From an uncultured Clostridia bacterium (lineage in GTDB: Bacteria; Bacillota; Clostridia; Oscillospirales; Acutalibacteraceae): a DNA stretch of 34,652 bases. The stretch covers positions 1 to 34,652 of the forward strand of contig CANARN010000021.1 in the NCBI GenBank assembly GCA_947364045.1, given 5' to 3'. Shown piece by piece: positions 9,051-18,506 of this stretch (position 1 is the stretch's first letter; each line of letters opens with the position of its first letter). Under the pieces are notes generated by a model. It was not told the DNA's origin, ran no database searches, and was given only the letters and a program-made list of their open reading frames with translations. The translations under genes and the position numbers were made by a program.

Positions 9051-10322
9051 ATGGAAAAGACACCTTTTGTAACAAAAGAAAAAGCTGAGGAGATAGCTTC
9101 TGTTTACCCAACCCCGTTTCATTTGTATGACGAAAAGGGAATACGTGAAAATTGCGAAAACATTTATAAAGCGTTTTCATGGAACAAGGGCTTCCGCGAA
9201 TACTTTGCGGTAAAGGCAACTCCGAATCCGTTTCTTATAAATATTTTGCGTGAATACGGCTGCGGCTGTGACTGCTCTTCAAAAACAGAGCTTATGCTTT
9301 CAAAGGCAATAGGAGCGACAGGCGACGCTATAATGTTCTCTTCAAATGACACACCGCCCGAAGAGTTTAAATACGCCAACGATTTAGGGGCAATAATAAA
9401 TCTTGACGATATTACGCATATTGATATACTTGAAAAGACTCTCGGCTGTCTTCCCGAAAAGCTTTCCTGCCGTTATAATCCCGGCGGATATTTCAAAATT
9501 TCCAATAATATTATGGATAACCCCGGAGACGCAAAATACGGAATGACAACAGAACAGCTCTTTGAAGCGTTTAAAATTATGAAGTCAAAAGGCGTAAAAG
9601 AGTTTGGAATTCACGCTTTCCTTGCAAGCAACACTGTTACAAACGAGTATTATCCCACTCTTGCGAGAACTCTCTTTGAGGTTGCGGTTAAGCTGAAAAA
9701 AGAAACGGGCGCTGACATTAAATTCATTAACCTTTCAGGAGGAATAGGTATACCTTATAAGCCCGACCAGACTCCCAACGACATTTTTGAAATTGCAAAC
9801 GGCGTTAAAAAGGTTTACGAAGAGGTTTTAACTCCCAACGGTATGGGAGACATTGCAATTTACACGGAGCTCGGCAGATTTATGATGGGACCGTACGGCG
9901 CTCTCGTTACAAGAGCAATTAACCAAAAGCATACTCATAAAGAGTATATCGGCGTTGATGCCTGCGCCGTTAACCTTATGCGTCCCGCAATGTACGGTGC
10001 ATATCATCATATTACGGTTTTAGGCAAGGAGAACGCGCCTTGCGATACTATGTATGATGTTACAGGTTCTCTTTGCGAGAATAACGACAAATTCGCAATT
10101 GACAGAATGCTTCCGAAGATTGATATGGGCGACCTTGTTTATATTCACGATACAGGCGCTCACGGTTTTGCAATGGGTTACAATTATAACGGCAAGCTTA
10201 AATCAGCTGAAATACTGCTTAAAACTGACGGTAGCTTTGAGCTTATAAGACGCGCTGAAACACCGGCTGACTATTTCAGAACTTTCGACAGCTTTGATTT
10301 TTACAAAAAAGTAACCGAATAA
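9051..10322 (+). CDS. lysA: Diaminopimelate decarboxylase (clostridial form)
   Basis: This is a fold III PLP decarboxylase expected to convert meso-diaminopimelate to lysine. It has 423 residues. The PLP lysine is K55 in FAVKATPNP, the glycine-rich phosphate loop is NLSGGIGIPY, and C342 in CENNDKF is the cysteine that closes the active site across the dimer. The usual HIGS-type strand reads HAFLAS, a variant I associate with clostridial proteins of this annotation. It is not near other lysine genes. Another fold III substrate, such as ornithine or carboxynorspermidine, is possible but less likely. It is closely packed between engB and dnaE. Confidence 0.85.
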   Translation: MEKTPFVTKEKAEEIASVYPTPFHLYDEKGIRENCENIYKAFSWNKGFREYFAVKATPNPFLINILREYGCGCDCSSKTELMLSKAIGATGDAIMFSSNDTPPEEFKYANDLGAIINLDDITHIDILEKTLGCLPEKLSCRYNPGGYFKISNNIMDNPGDAKYGMTTEQLFEAFKIMKSKGVKEFGIHAFLASNTVTNEYYPTLARTLFEVAVKLKKETGADIKFINLSGGIGIPYKPDQTPNDIFEIANGVKKVYEEVLTPNGMGDIAIYTELGRFMMGPYGALVTRAINQKHTHKEYIGVDACAVNLMRPAMYGAYHHITVLGKENAPCDTMYDVTGSLCENNDKFAIDRMLPKIDMGDLVYIHDTGAHGFAMGYNYNGKLKSAEILLKTDGSFELIRRAETPADYFRTFDSFDFYKKVTE

Positions 10323-10331
10323 GGAGAATTT

Positions 10332-13300
10332 ATGTCCTTCGTTCATTTACATGTGCATACCGAATACAGCCTGCTGGACGGCGTTTGCCGTCTGGGCAGG
10401 CTTTGTGCCGTTGCCAAGGAACGCGGGCAAAATGCAATAGCCATTACCGATCACGGAAATTTGTTCGGTGCAGTGGATTTTTACAAAGCCGCAAAAAAAG
10501 AGGGGATAAAGCCCATCATCGGCTGTGAGGTTTATGTTGCTGCCCGTTCACGTTTTGACAAGGTTCACGGTGTTGACTCAAACCGTCACCACCTGATTTT
10601 GCTTTGTAAAAATGAAACAGGTTATAAAAATTTAACAAAAATGGTTTCAAAGGCTTGGGTTGACGGCTTTTATACAAAGCCGCGTATTGACCGCGAGCTT
10701 ATTGAAAAATATCATGAAGGATTAATTTGCCTTTCTGCATGCCTTGCGGGTGAAATACCAAAGCTTATTGTAAGCGGTGATTTTGCTTCTGCTGAGAAAA
10801 CTGCGGTTTGGTATAAAAATATATTCGGAGACGGCAATTATTATCTTGAATTACAGAATCACGGAATACCCGAACAGGCAAAAGTAAATGAGGCCCTGAT
10901 TAGAATTTCACAAAATACGGGTATACCTCTTGTTTGCACAAATGACGTTCATTTTATTGACCCTGAGGACGCAAAAACGCAGAAGGTTTTGATTTGCATT
11001 GCGACCAATAAAACGGTAAATGATGAAAACGCTCTTGAATTTGACAGCGACCGTTTCTATCTTAAAACCGAGGATGAAATGCGTGAGCTGTTTGACTATG
11101 TTCCCGAGTCAATTGAAAATACACAGAAAATTGCCGATATGTGTAATTTTGACTTTGAATTCGGTAAAACAAAGCTTCCGAATTTTGCTGTACCTGACGG
11201 TGTTTCACATTTTGACTATATGAGGGACATTTGTTACAAAGGTCTTTTGGAGCGGTACGGCGAAAACCCAAAGAACGAATATACAGACAGGCTTGAATAT
11301 GAGCTTTCTGTTATAAAGGATATGGGTTATGTTGATTATTTTCTTATAGTAGCGGATTTTATAAGCTATGCAAAACGCCACGGAATTCCCGTCGGTCCCG
11401 GCAGAGGCTCGGGAGCAGGCAGTATTTGCGCGTACTGTATGGGAATTACAAATGTTGACCCAATAAAATATAACCTTATTTTTGAAAGATTTTTAAATCC
11501 CGAAAGAGTCAGTATGCCTGATATTGACGTGGATTTTTGCTATGAACGGCGGGAAGAGGTTATTGACTACGTTGTCAGAAAATACGGCTCTGACCATGTG
11601 GCACAAATTGTAACCTTCGGTACAATGGCGGCAAGAGCGGCAATAAGAGATTGCGGCAGAGCTATGGGGCTTCAGTACGGTGTTGTTGACAATGTTGCAA
11701 AAAAGGTTCCGCATTCTATAGGCGTTACATTGGAAAAGGCGTTAGCTGAAAGTGAGGATTTAAAAGAACTTTATGAAACAGATACCGTTGCAAGAGAACT
11801 TATTGATACCGCCAAAAGCGTTGAGGGAATGCCGAGACACGCTTCGACACACGCCGCAGGAATTGTTATTACCGACAGACCTGTAAGCGATTATGTTCCT
11901 CTTGCACGAAATGACGAGTCAATAGTAACTCAGTTTACAATGACTACAATAGAAGAACTGGGTCTTCTTAAAATGGACTTTTTAGGTCTTCGTACGCTTA
12001 CTGTTATTGACGATTGCGTCCAAATGGTTCGTGAGAAAAATCCTGAATTTGATATAGAAAAAATTTCTTATGATGATAAGAAAGTTTTTTCGCTGTTTTC
12101 ATCGGGTAAAACAGACGGAATATTTCAGTGTGAGTCCACAGGTATGCGAAACGTTATCGCAAGATTAAAGCCGAATAATATTGAAGATATTATTGCGGTT
12201 ATTGCGCTTTACAGACCGGGACCTATGGACTCAATTGACACTTATATTGCAAACAGACATAATCCTCAGAATGTTTATTATAAAACGCCTCTTCTGAAAA
12301 ATATACTTGATATTACCTACGGATGTATTGTTTATCAGGAGCAGGTAATGCAGATTTTCCGTACGCTTGCAGGGTATTCATTGGGCAGAGCAGATATTGT
12401 TCGCCGTGCTATGTCAAAGAAAAAACACAAGGTTATGGAGGAGGAACGCGAGCATTTTTGTGAAGGCTGCGCCCGTAATAATATAAGCCGTGAAACCGCA
12501 AACAATATATTTGACGATATGTCATCGTTTGCGTCTTACGCCTTTAATAAATCGCATGCGGCGGCTTATGCAATAGTTGCATACCGTACAGCGTATCTTA
12601 AATGCTATTACCCCTGCGAATTTATGGCAGCACTGCTTACAAGTATTCTTGACAATTCCTCAAAAGTTGCGGGATATATTGAGGACTGTAAGAGAAGCAA
12701 TATTAAAATTCTTCCGCCGGATGTTAATGAAAGCTTTAAGAATTTTACCGCGTACGAGGAGTTAAAATCAATCCGTTTCGGACTTCTTGCGATTAAGAAC
12801 TTAGGTCACGATTATATTGACAATATTATTTCGGAACGAAAATCAAACGGAAAATATTCTTCTTTTTATTCGTTTTGCAAGCGAACTTACGGAAAGAGCT
12901 TTAACAAACGCGCAGTTGAAAGTTTAATCAAGAGCGGCGCGCTTGACGGACTTGGCAGCAACAGGCGGGAAATGCTCACAAATCTTCCGTTTATTTTAAG
13001 TGAGCTTGACGGAACACGCAAAAGAAATCTCGAAGGTCAAATAGGAATCTTTGACTTGCTTTCGGCAAATGACAGAGGAAACTCAGCAGATTCGTACACA
13101 ATGAAGAGAATGGTTGAGATGGATACCGAAGAACTACTGAACGGAGAAAAAGAAACAACAGGACTTTATATTTCATCGCATCCTATGGAGCAGTATACAG
13201 ATTTGGCGGCAAGACTTAATTGCAGCAGAATTTGCGATTTGCTTGAGCTTTCCGAAGCTGACGGTAATGATTATAAAACCGTAAAAATTATGGGAATTGT

Positions 13301-13766
13301 TTCTCATATAACTAAAAAACAAACCAAAAACGGTGATACAATGGCTTTTGTCACTGTTGAGGATATGACGGGAAGTATGGAGGTCATAATTTTTCCGAAG
13401 CTTATGCCGCCGTATTTTAAATATATTGAAACAGGAAAAGCAATATTTATTATGGGACATATTTCTGTGCGTGAGGATGAAGCGCCGAAAATGCTGTTGG
13501 ACACCGCGAAGAGAGCTGCGGAGGTTAAAAGCGAAAGAGAAAAGCGGACAGGACTGTTTATACGTCTGTCATCAAGTGATTGCAGTGAATATGAAAAGAT
13601 TTCGAAAATAACCAATCAGTTAAAGCAGAACGGAGATATAAATTTGTATTTTTATTTTTCCGATACTAAGAAATATTTCCCGGTAGGCAAAATAAAAATT
13701 ACTGATAATACGCTTACCGAGCTAAAAAAAATTGCCGGAGAAAAAAACGTTATACTGCAACAGTAA
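10332..13766 (+). CDS. dnaE: DNA polymerase III alpha subunit, DnaE
   Basis: It is a replicative family C DNA polymerase. The 1144-residue protein begins with a PHP domain whose metal ligands look intact (HLHVHTEYS at residues 5-13, ITDHGN, HHLILL, NDVHF). That intact set is compatible with the PHP-linked nuclease or pyrophosphatase activity described for some DnaE proteins. Catalytic aspartates are D397 and D399 (PDIDVDF) and D549 (KMDFLGL), with spacing close to E. coli. The C-terminus has tandem helix-hairpin-helix and an OB fold (MGIVSHITKKQTKNGD). Firmicutes usually also carry PolC, which is not in this window, so this may be the primer-extending polymerase. It starts 9 bases after lysA. 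Confidence 0.97.
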   Translation: MSFVHLHVHTEYSLLDGVCRLGRLCAVAKERGQNAIAITDHGNLFGAVDFYKAAKKEGIKPIIGCEVYVAARSRFDKVHGVDSNRHHLILLCKNETGYKNLTKMVSKAWVDGFYTKPRIDRELIEKYHEGLICLSACLAGEIPKLIVSGDFASAEKTAVWYKNIFGDGNYYLELQNHGIPEQAKVNEALIRISQNTGIPLVCTNDVHFIDPEDAKTQKVLICIATNKTVNDENALEFDSDRFYLKTEDEMRELFDYVPESIENTQKIADMCNFDFEFGKTKLPNFAVPDGVSHFDYMRDICYKGLLERYGENPKNEYTDRLEYELSVIKDMGYVDYFLIVADFISYAKRHGIPVGPGRGSGAGSICAYCMGITNVDPIKYNLIFERFLNPERVSMPDIDVDFCYERREEVIDYVVRKYGSDHVAQIVTFGTMAARAAIRDCGRAMGLQYGVVDNVAKKVPHSIGVTLEKALAESEDLKELYETDTVARELIDTAKSVEGMPRHASTHAAGIVITDRPVSDYVPLARNDESIVTQFTMTTIEELGLLKMDFLGLRTLTVIDDCVQMVREKNPEFDIEKISYDDKKVFSLFSSGKTDGIFQCESTGMRNVIARLKPNNIEDIIAVIALYRPGPMDSIDTYIANRHNPQNVYYKTPLLKNILDITYGCIVYQEQVMQIFRTLAGYSLGRADIVRRAMSKKKHKVMEEEREHFCEGCARNNISRETANNIFDDMSSFASYAFNKSHAAAYAIVAYRTAYLKCYYPCEFMAALLTSILDNSSKVAGYIEDCKRSNIKILPPDVNESFKNFTAYEELKSIRFGLLAIKNLGHDYIDNIISERKSNGKYSSFYSFCKRTYGKSFNKRAVESLIKSGALDGLGSNRREMLTNLPFILSELDGTRKRNLEGQIGIFDLLSANDRGNSADSYTMKRMVEMDTEELLNGEKETTGLYISSHPMEQYTDLAARLNCSRICDLLELSEADGNDYKTVKIMGIVSHITKKQTKNGDTMAFVTVEDMTGSMEVIIFPKLMPPYFKYIETGKAIFIMGHISVREDEAPKMLLDTAKRAAEVKSEREKRTGLFIRLSSSDCSEYEKISKITNQLKQNGDINLYFYFSDTKKYFPVGKIKITDNTLTELKKIAGEKNVILQQ

Positions 13767-13774
13767 ATTTACTA

Positions 13775-13803
13775 TTGAAATTTGTAAAATTTTGTGTTAT
13801 CAT
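13775..13803 (+). promoter_or_regulatory. SigA-type promoter of pfkA
   Basis: TTGAAA at 13775-13780, a 17-base spacer and TATCAT at 13798-13803, each one base from consensus. It begins 8 bases after the dnaE stop. No terminator separates dnaE from it. Confidence 0.75.
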
Positions 13804-13856
13804 ATTTTTTCCAATTATGAATTATTTATTTTGTTACAGATAAAAGGGTGATTTCA

Positions 13857-14819
13857 ATGAAAACAATTGGTGTTTTAACAAGCGGCGGCGACGCTCCGGG
13901 TATGAATGCTGCGATTCGCGCAGTAGTACGCTACGGCTGTGAAAACGGAATGAAAGTATTGGGCATTCGCCGAGGCTATAACGGTCTTATGCAGGGCGAT
14001 ATGTTTGAAATGAATTTAAGAAGCGTTTCAAATATTATTAACAGAGGCGGCACAATTCTTTATTCTGCAAGAAGTCCTGAATTTAAAACAGAAGAGGGTA
14101 TGCAGAAGGCTATTGAGACAGCAAAAGAATTCGGTATAGAAGGTCTTGTTGTTATCGGCGGCGACGGCTCATTCAGAGGTGCGCGCGATTTATCTCTCAG
14201 AGGTATTCCCTGCGTAGGTATTCCCGGAACAATTGACAATGACATTGCTTGTTGTGATTATACAATAGGCTACGATACTGCAATGAATACTGTTCTTGAA
14301 ATGGTAGACCGTCTTCGTGACACTACCGAATCTCACGATCGCTGTTCGGTAGTTGAGGTTATGGGCAGAAGAGCAGGCTATATCGCGCTTAATGCAGGTA
14401 TTGCCTGCGGTGCTACCTCTATTCTTATTCCTGAGGTTGAGTACGATTTCCAGCGTGATGTTATTGACAGAATGAGGAAAACTCAGTCAACCGGTAAGAA
14501 GCATTTCATTATAATTGTTGCTGAAGGAATCGGCGGTGTTGATGAAATGGCAAAGAGAATAGAGAAAGAAACAGGCGTTGAGTCCAGAGCTACAACTCTC
14601 GGTCATGTTCAAAGAGGCGGTGTTCCTACTGTACGCGACCGTGTAAATGCAAGCCTTATGGGCTGCAAGGCTGTTGAGCTTTTAAAAAGCGGTATAGGCA
14701 ACCGTGTTGTTGCGATGCAAAAGGACGAAATCGTTGATTATGATATTTTTGAAGCTTTAAATATGAAAAAATCTCTTGATCTCGACATTTATAGATTGGC
14801 ACATGCAATTTCAATCTGA
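13857..14819 (+). CDS. pfkA: ATP-dependent 6-phosphofructokinase
   Basis: It phosphorylates fructose 6-phosphate to the 1,6-bisphosphate, the control step of glycolysis. The protein has 320 residues, like the bacillary enzyme. GGDGS at 101-105 binds ATP/Mg, and the catalytic aspartate is D127 in TIDND. MGRRAGY and GHVQRGG follow. The glycine after the ATP-site aspartate marks the ATP-dependent rather than pyrophosphate-dependent class. The ATG at 13857 is preferred over an in-frame GTG at 13848, because that GTG overlaps the ribosome site AAAAGGG. A shikimate-kinase-like gene follows after a single base. Confidence 0.96.
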   Translation: MKTIGVLTSGGDAPGMNAAIRAVVRYGCENGMKVLGIRRGYNGLMQGDMFEMNLRSVSNIINRGGTILYSARSPEFKTEEGMQKAIETAKEFGIEGLVVIGGDGSFRGARDLSLRGIPCVGIPGTIDNDIACCDYTIGYDTAMNTVLEMVDRLRDTTESHDRCSVVEVMGRRAGYIALNAGIACGATSILIPEVEYDFQRDVIDRMRKTQSTGKKHFIIIVAEGIGGVDEMAKRIEKETGVESRATTLGHVQRGGVPTVRDRVNASLMGCKAVELLKSGIGNRVVAMQKDEIVDYDIFEALNMKKSLDLDIYRLAHAISI

Positions 14820-14820
14820 T

Positions 14821-15321
14821 ATGAATATTATACTTATAGGGATGCCGGGTTCAGGTAAGAGTACTGTCGGCGTTATATTGGCAAAAACTTTGGGTATGGA
14901 TTTTTTTGATACCGATTTGCTTATTCAACGCCGTGAAAACCGTCTTTTACAGGATATTATCGACAATGACGGAATAGAGCATTTTCTTGACGCTGAGCGT
15001 GACGCAGTGCTGAGTGCTGATTTTAACGGTGCCGTAGTGGCAACCGGCGGCAGTGTAATTTTCCGTGATGAAGCTATGAAGCATCTTAAAAAGAACGGAA
15101 CCGTAATTTTTCTTGATGTTTCGGTAAGCGAACTTGAACAAAGACTGAGTAATATCAAAACGAGGGGAGTAGCTGCTGAAAAGGGAGAAACCGTTAAGGA
15201 TATTTACGAAAAACGTATTTCTGTTTATAAAAAATATGCAGATATAACGGTTGAAGCAACTGAGCTTTCCCGTGAACAGACAGTAGACGCAATCTGTGAG
15301 TCTTTAAACAATAAAATTTAA
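14821..15321 (+). CDS. Shikimate kinase family P-loop kinase
   Basis: The 166-residue protein has Walker A GMPGSGKST at residues 7-15 and the shikimate-type DTD at 30-32, with ATGGS and a C-terminal KRISVY segment. By overall likeness it would phosphorylate shikimate at the 3-hydroxyl. However, the FRxxE segment that supplies a shikimate-binding arginine reads FLDAE (L56), GGG reads GGS, and the lid reads TRGVAAEKGET instead of a RPLL-like motif. The substrate is therefore uncertain. The ATG at 14821 lies one base after the pfkA stop and has no clear ribosome site, so translation is probably coupled to pfkA. It ends in a good terminator and has no aromatic-pathway neighbours. Confidence 0.75.
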   Translation: MNIILIGMPGSGKSTVGVILAKTLGMDFFDTDLLIQRRENRLLQDIIDNDGIEHFLDAERDAVLSADFNGAVVATGGSVIFRDEAMKHLKKNGTVIFLDVSVSELEQRLSNIKTRGVAAEKGETVKDIYEKRISVYKKYADITVEATELSREQTVDAICESLNNKI

Positions 15322-15338
15322 AAATTTATTAAATTTTC

Positions 15339-15371
15339 AGCGTATTGCATTTTTGCAGTACGCTATTTTTT
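15339..15371 (+). terminator. Intrinsic terminator after pfkA operon
   Basis: An 11-base stem with one mismatch (AGCGTA-T-TGCA at 15339-15349, complement 15354-15364) and a TTTT loop, followed by ATTTTTT. It isolates spoIVB from the pfkA transcript. Confidence 0.9.
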
Positions 15372-15439
15372 ACCTCTTATATTTTTGCTTATTTGTGGCA
15401 AATTACTATTGCGGCAAAAAAGTCGTGCGGAGGTGAAAA

Positions 15440-16690
15440 ATGCGTGATTTTGTAAGATGCTTTTCTGTTTTTATTGCAGGAATCTGTGCTTTGCTTTTTG
15501 CAATAATACTTCTCGGTCAGTTTACAATACCGAAAGATGTGGTAATAGCTGAAAATTCAAAATATGAAGCGCCGAAAATTTTCGGTATTTCATTATTCAC
15601 TTGTAAAGACCCTGTTGCTTCGGCGGGGGTGATAAACACAAAGGCTTTAAAAGATGAAGAAAGTGTGCAAGTGAATTTTTTGAATATCATTCCCGTTAAG
15701 CGAACGAACGTCAAATCCGTAAAAAGACAGTATGTAGTTCTCGGCGGAGAGATATTCGGAATAAAGCTGTTTACTGACGGCGTGCTGGTTGTGGACTGCG
15801 AATCAGTTGAGTCCGACGGGAAGACTGTAAATCCGGCGGAGAAAGCGGGCATAAAAGTCGGCGATATAATTAAATCGGTAAACGGTCAGTCGGTATATAC
15901 AAATAAGGCCTTGTCGGATATAATTGAAAAAAGCAACGGCGGGGCTTTGGATGTAATTGTTGTAAGAGGAAACAATACTATGAAGGTTTCCTTTTCATCA
16001 GTAAAAGAGGATGCGACCGGCAAATATAAAGCGGGGCTTTGGGTTCGTGACAGTACGGCAGGAATAGGAACGGTAACCTTTTACAACCCGAAAAATAATG
16101 CTTTTGCAGGACTCGGACATGCTATATGCGATATAGATACCGGTGAAATAATGCCGATGGTAAACGGCGAAATGGCTGAAGCGTATGTAAATGGATATTA
16201 TAAAAGTGCAAGCGGAAGCGTGGGCGAGCTTTGTGGCGTTTTTACAGGCGAAAGACAAGGCAGTTTGTGCGTCAACTGTGAAAAGGGAATGTACGGATTT
16301 TCCGACAGTATTCCGCAAAACGAAACTGTACCCGTTGCACTGAACAGTGAAGTAAAAACAGGAGAAGCGGAGATTATTTGTACGGTAGATAAGAACGGAC
16401 CTAAGCGTTATAAAGCTGAAATTGTGAAGTTGTTGAAAAAATCAGGAGAAATAAATAAAGATATGATTGTCAAAATTACCGATCCCGAGCTTCTTTCAAA
16501 AACGGGCGGAATATTACAGGGTATGAGCGGAAGCCCTGTTATTCAGAATGGTATGTTAGTCGGGGCAGTTACCCATGTGTTTATAAATGACCCGACGCAA
16601 GGTTACGCAATTTTTGCAGATAAAATGCTTGAAACTTCCGCGTGTGAGGAAATGACTGCTCAGCAAAACAATGTTGACAGTGCCGCCTGA
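15440..16690 (+). CDS. spoIVB: SpoIVB peptidase (sporulation signalling protease)
   Basis: In sporulating Firmicutes this serine protease is made in the forespore and cleaves SpoIVFA to trigger pro-sigma-K processing in the mother cell. The 416-residue protein has one N-terminal membrane segment (about residues 8-28), a PDZ domain (about 105-185, with KAGIKVGDIIKSVNGQS) and a C-terminal S55 peptidase domain. The catalytic set is visible: H227 in GLGHAICD, D348 in ITDPE and S363 in GMSGSP. The D-to-S distance of 15 equals that in B. subtilis. GGAGGTG lies just upstream of the ATG. It appears monocistronic. The usual spoIVB-spo0A pairing is not present: no spo0A follows. Confidence 0.95.
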   Translation: MRDFVRCFSVFIAGICALLFAIILLGQFTIPKDVVIAENSKYEAPKIFGISLFTCKDPVASAGVINTKALKDEESVQVNFLNIIPVKRTNVKSVKRQYVVLGGEIFGIKLFTDGVLVVDCESVESDGKTVNPAEKAGIKVGDIIKSVNGQSVYTNKALSDIIEKSNGGALDVIVVRGNNTMKVSFSSVKEDATGKYKAGLWVRDSTAGIGTVTFYNPKNNAFAGLGHAICDIDTGEIMPMVNGEMAEAYVNGYYKSASGSVGELCGVFTGERQGSLCVNCEKGMYGFSDSIPQNETVPVALNSEVKTGEAEIICTVDKNGPKRYKAEIVKLLKKSGEINKDMIVKITDPELLSKTGGILQGMSGSPVIQNGMLVGAVTHVFINDPTQGYAIFADKMLETSACEEMTAQQNNVDSAA

Positions 16691-16693
16691 CAC

Positions 16694-16730
16694 AAAAAGA
16701 GGGACGGAGTAAAACCGTCCCTCGAATTTT
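16694..16730. terminator. Intrinsic terminator between convergent genes
   Basis: A 9-base perfect stem (GAGGGACGG, 16699-16707, complement 16715-16723) with a 7-base loop. The minus-strand side has a TTTTT run and the plus-strand side the weaker AATTTTAT. It serves mainly the UPF0210 gene and also spoIVB. Confidence 0.88.
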
Positions 16731-16740
16731 ATACAATATA

Positions 16741-18096
16741 TTAGTTTTTAAGACTTTGGAGCGGAGCGGGGATTCTGCCGCCTCTTGAAATGAATTTAGC
16801 AGGAGATGCCGTATTTACTTTCATAATGGGTGAAACACCAAACAGTCCGCCGAATTCAATTTCCTCGCCGTCTTTTTTGCCGATTGCAGGAATAACTCTT
16901 ACTGCGGTTGTTTTTGAGTTAACCATTCCGATTGCCGCCTCGTCTGCAATAATTGCGGCGATAACCTCTGCGGGAGTATCTCCCGGAATTGCTATCATAT
17001 CAAGACCTACTGAGCAAACAGCCGTCATTGCTTCAAGCTTTTCGATTGAGAGAACCTGATTTCTTGCGGCGTCAATCATACCTGCGTCCTCGGAAACGGG
17101 GATAAATGCGCCGGAAAGTCCGCCAACATGTGACGATGCCATTACGCCGCCCTTTTTAACTGCGTCGTTAAGAAGAGCCAAACAGGCAGTTGTTCCGCAG
17201 GCTCCGCACTGCTCAAGTCCCATTTCTTCAAGAATATGGGCAACGGAGTCACCGACAGCAGGCGTGGGGGCAAGTGAAAGGTCAACGATTCCGAAAGGAA
17301 CGCCGAGCCTTTTTGAAGCCTCTTTTGCAACAAGCTGACCCATTCTTGTGATTTTAAATGCAGTTTTCTTAACTGTATCCGCAACCTCTGTAATATCTGC
17401 ATCGGGAATTTTTGAAACAGCCGCACGCACAACGCCGGGACCTGAAACGCCTACATTTATAACACAGTCAGGTTCGCCTGCACCGTGAAATGCACCTGCC
17501 ATAAACGGGTTATCGTCGGGAGCATTGCAGAACACAACAAGCTTTGACGGGCCGACAAGACCTTTATCTCTTGTTTTTTCAGCCGATTCCTTGACAATCT
17601 GACCCATAAGCCTTACAGCGTCCATATTGATTCCCGCTTTAGTTGAGCCGATATTAACGCTGGAGCAAATTCTGTCAGTTTCAGCCAATGCTTCAGGAAT
17701 ACTTCTTATAAGTCTTTCGTCGCCTGCGGCAAAGCCCTTCTGAACAAGTGCAGAATATCCGCCGAGGAAGTTAACACCTACAGTTTTTGCCGCTTTGTCA
17801 AGAATTTTTGCATATTTTACAGGGTCGCCGCCGCTTGCAGCGCTTACCATTGCAATCGGCGTTACCGATATTCTTTTATTGATAATCGGAATACCGTATT
17901 CCTTTTCAATATCTTCGCCTGTTTTTACAAGCTTTTCTGCTTTTTTGCAGATTTTATCGTAAATTTTACTGCAAGATTTGTCTATGTCGCTGTCGGCACA
18001 GTCAAGAAGAGAAATTCCCATTGTAATTGTACGAATATCAAGATTCTCTTCCTGAATCATATTTATAGTTTCAAGTATATCTCTCGTATTTATCAT
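16741..18096 (-). CDS. UPF0210 / DUF711 family protein
   Basis: This 451-residue cytoplasmic protein belongs to the conserved UPF0210 (DUF711) family, often described as having a fold related to pyruvate formate-lyase/glycyl-radical enzymes. Its biochemical role is not established. Recognisable features are the N-terminal [14 protein letters not shown], the conserved [12 protein letters not shown] and [12 protein letters not shown], and a glycine-rich C-terminus. I see no glycyl-radical motif of the active PFL type, so it should not be called a formate lyase. It sits 15 bases downstream of a small ACT-domain gene, with GGAGG (complement of 18106-18110) just upstream of its ATG. This pairing recurs in many bacteria and suggests ligand-controlled partnership. 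Confidence 0.88.
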   Translation of the reverse strand: MINTRDILETINMIQEENLDIRTITMGISLLDCADSDIDKSCSKIYDKICKKAEKLVKTGEDIEKEYGIPIINKRISVTPIAMVSAASGGDPVKYAKILDKAAKTVGVNFLGGYSALVQKGFAAGDERLIRSIPEALAETDRICSSVNIGSTKAGINMDAVRLMGQIVKESAEKTRDKGLVGPSKLVVFCNAPDDNPFMAGAFHGAGEPDCVINVGVSGPGVVRAAVSKIPDADITEVADTVKKTAFKITRMGQLVAKEASKRLGVPFGIVDLSLAPTPAVGDSVAHILEEMGLEQCGACGTTACLALLNDAVKKGGVMASSHVGGLSGAFIPVSEDAGMIDAARNQVLSIEKLEAMTAVCSVGLDMIAIPGDTPAEVIAAIIADEAAIGMVNSKTTAVRVIPAIGKKDGEEIEFGGLFGVSPIMKVNTASPAKFISRGGRIPAPLQSLKN

Positions 18097-18111
18097 TTAT
18101 TGCCGCCTCCG

Positions 18112-18381
18112 TTATATTCTGTGCATGGAGTTAAAAACGTCCTCGTGCATAACGTGAACGGTAAGGCAGTGCTCTTCGCCCATTTTCTTTGCCTTTTCAG
18201 CAAATTCCGTAAAGGGAATATTCGCTTTTTCAATGTCAATAAGCATAATCATACAAAACATATCCTGAAGTATTGACTGAGTAACCTCAACTACGTTTAC
18301 TCCGTATTCGGCGCATATTCCTGAAATCTGCGCTAAAATGCCAACCTTGTCTTTTCCGATAACGGTAATAATACCTTTCAT
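18112..18381 (-). CDS. ACT-domain protein, UPF0237 family
   Basis: It is an 89-residue stand-alone ACT domain (MKGIITVIGKDKVGILAQIS) of the UPF0237 group, related to the regulatory ACT domains of GcvR. ACT domains bind amino acids or other small ligands, and this protein has no DNA-binding or catalytic domain, so it probably acts by contacting a partner. The obvious candidate is the UPF0210 protein encoded 15 bases downstream. A perfect GGAGGT (complement of 18391-18396) precedes the ATG by 9 bases. Ligand and function are unknown. Confidence 0.88.
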   Translation of the reverse strand: MKGIITVIGKDKVGILAQISGICAEYGVNVVEVTQSILQDMFCMIMLIDIEKANIPFTEFAEKAKKMGEEHCLTVHVMHEDVFNSMHRI

Positions 18382-18423
18382 CTTAATTTTACCTCCGTAA
18401 TTACATTACTTTTTAACCTAAAT

Positions 18424-18452
18424 AGTTTAACATATTTTTACTTAAATGTGAA
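18424..18452 (-). promoter_or_regulatory. Candidate promoter of ACT-UPF0210 operon
   Basis: On the minus strand TTCACA (complement of 18447-18452), a 17-base spacer and TAAACT (complement of 18424-18429). The -35 is 5/6 and the -10 only 4/6 to consensus, so this is moderate evidence in an AT-rich region. Confidence 0.45.
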
Positions 18453-18506
18453 TACATAATTTTTATTAAATCTTAAAATATATTTAATTTATTTTAAGTA
18501 TTTCGG

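Noticed and set aside
15372-15439. Sigma-G/sigma-F promoter for spoIVB
   Set aside because: ATTACTA at 15402-15408 is a 5/7 match to a sigma-G -10, but no -35 with proper spacing was found. The gene should have one, yet the bases do not support a call.
16741-18096. Pyruvate formate-lyase annotation for the UPF0210 gene
   Set aside because: No glycyl-radical motif of the PFL type is seen. The family is only structurally related at most.
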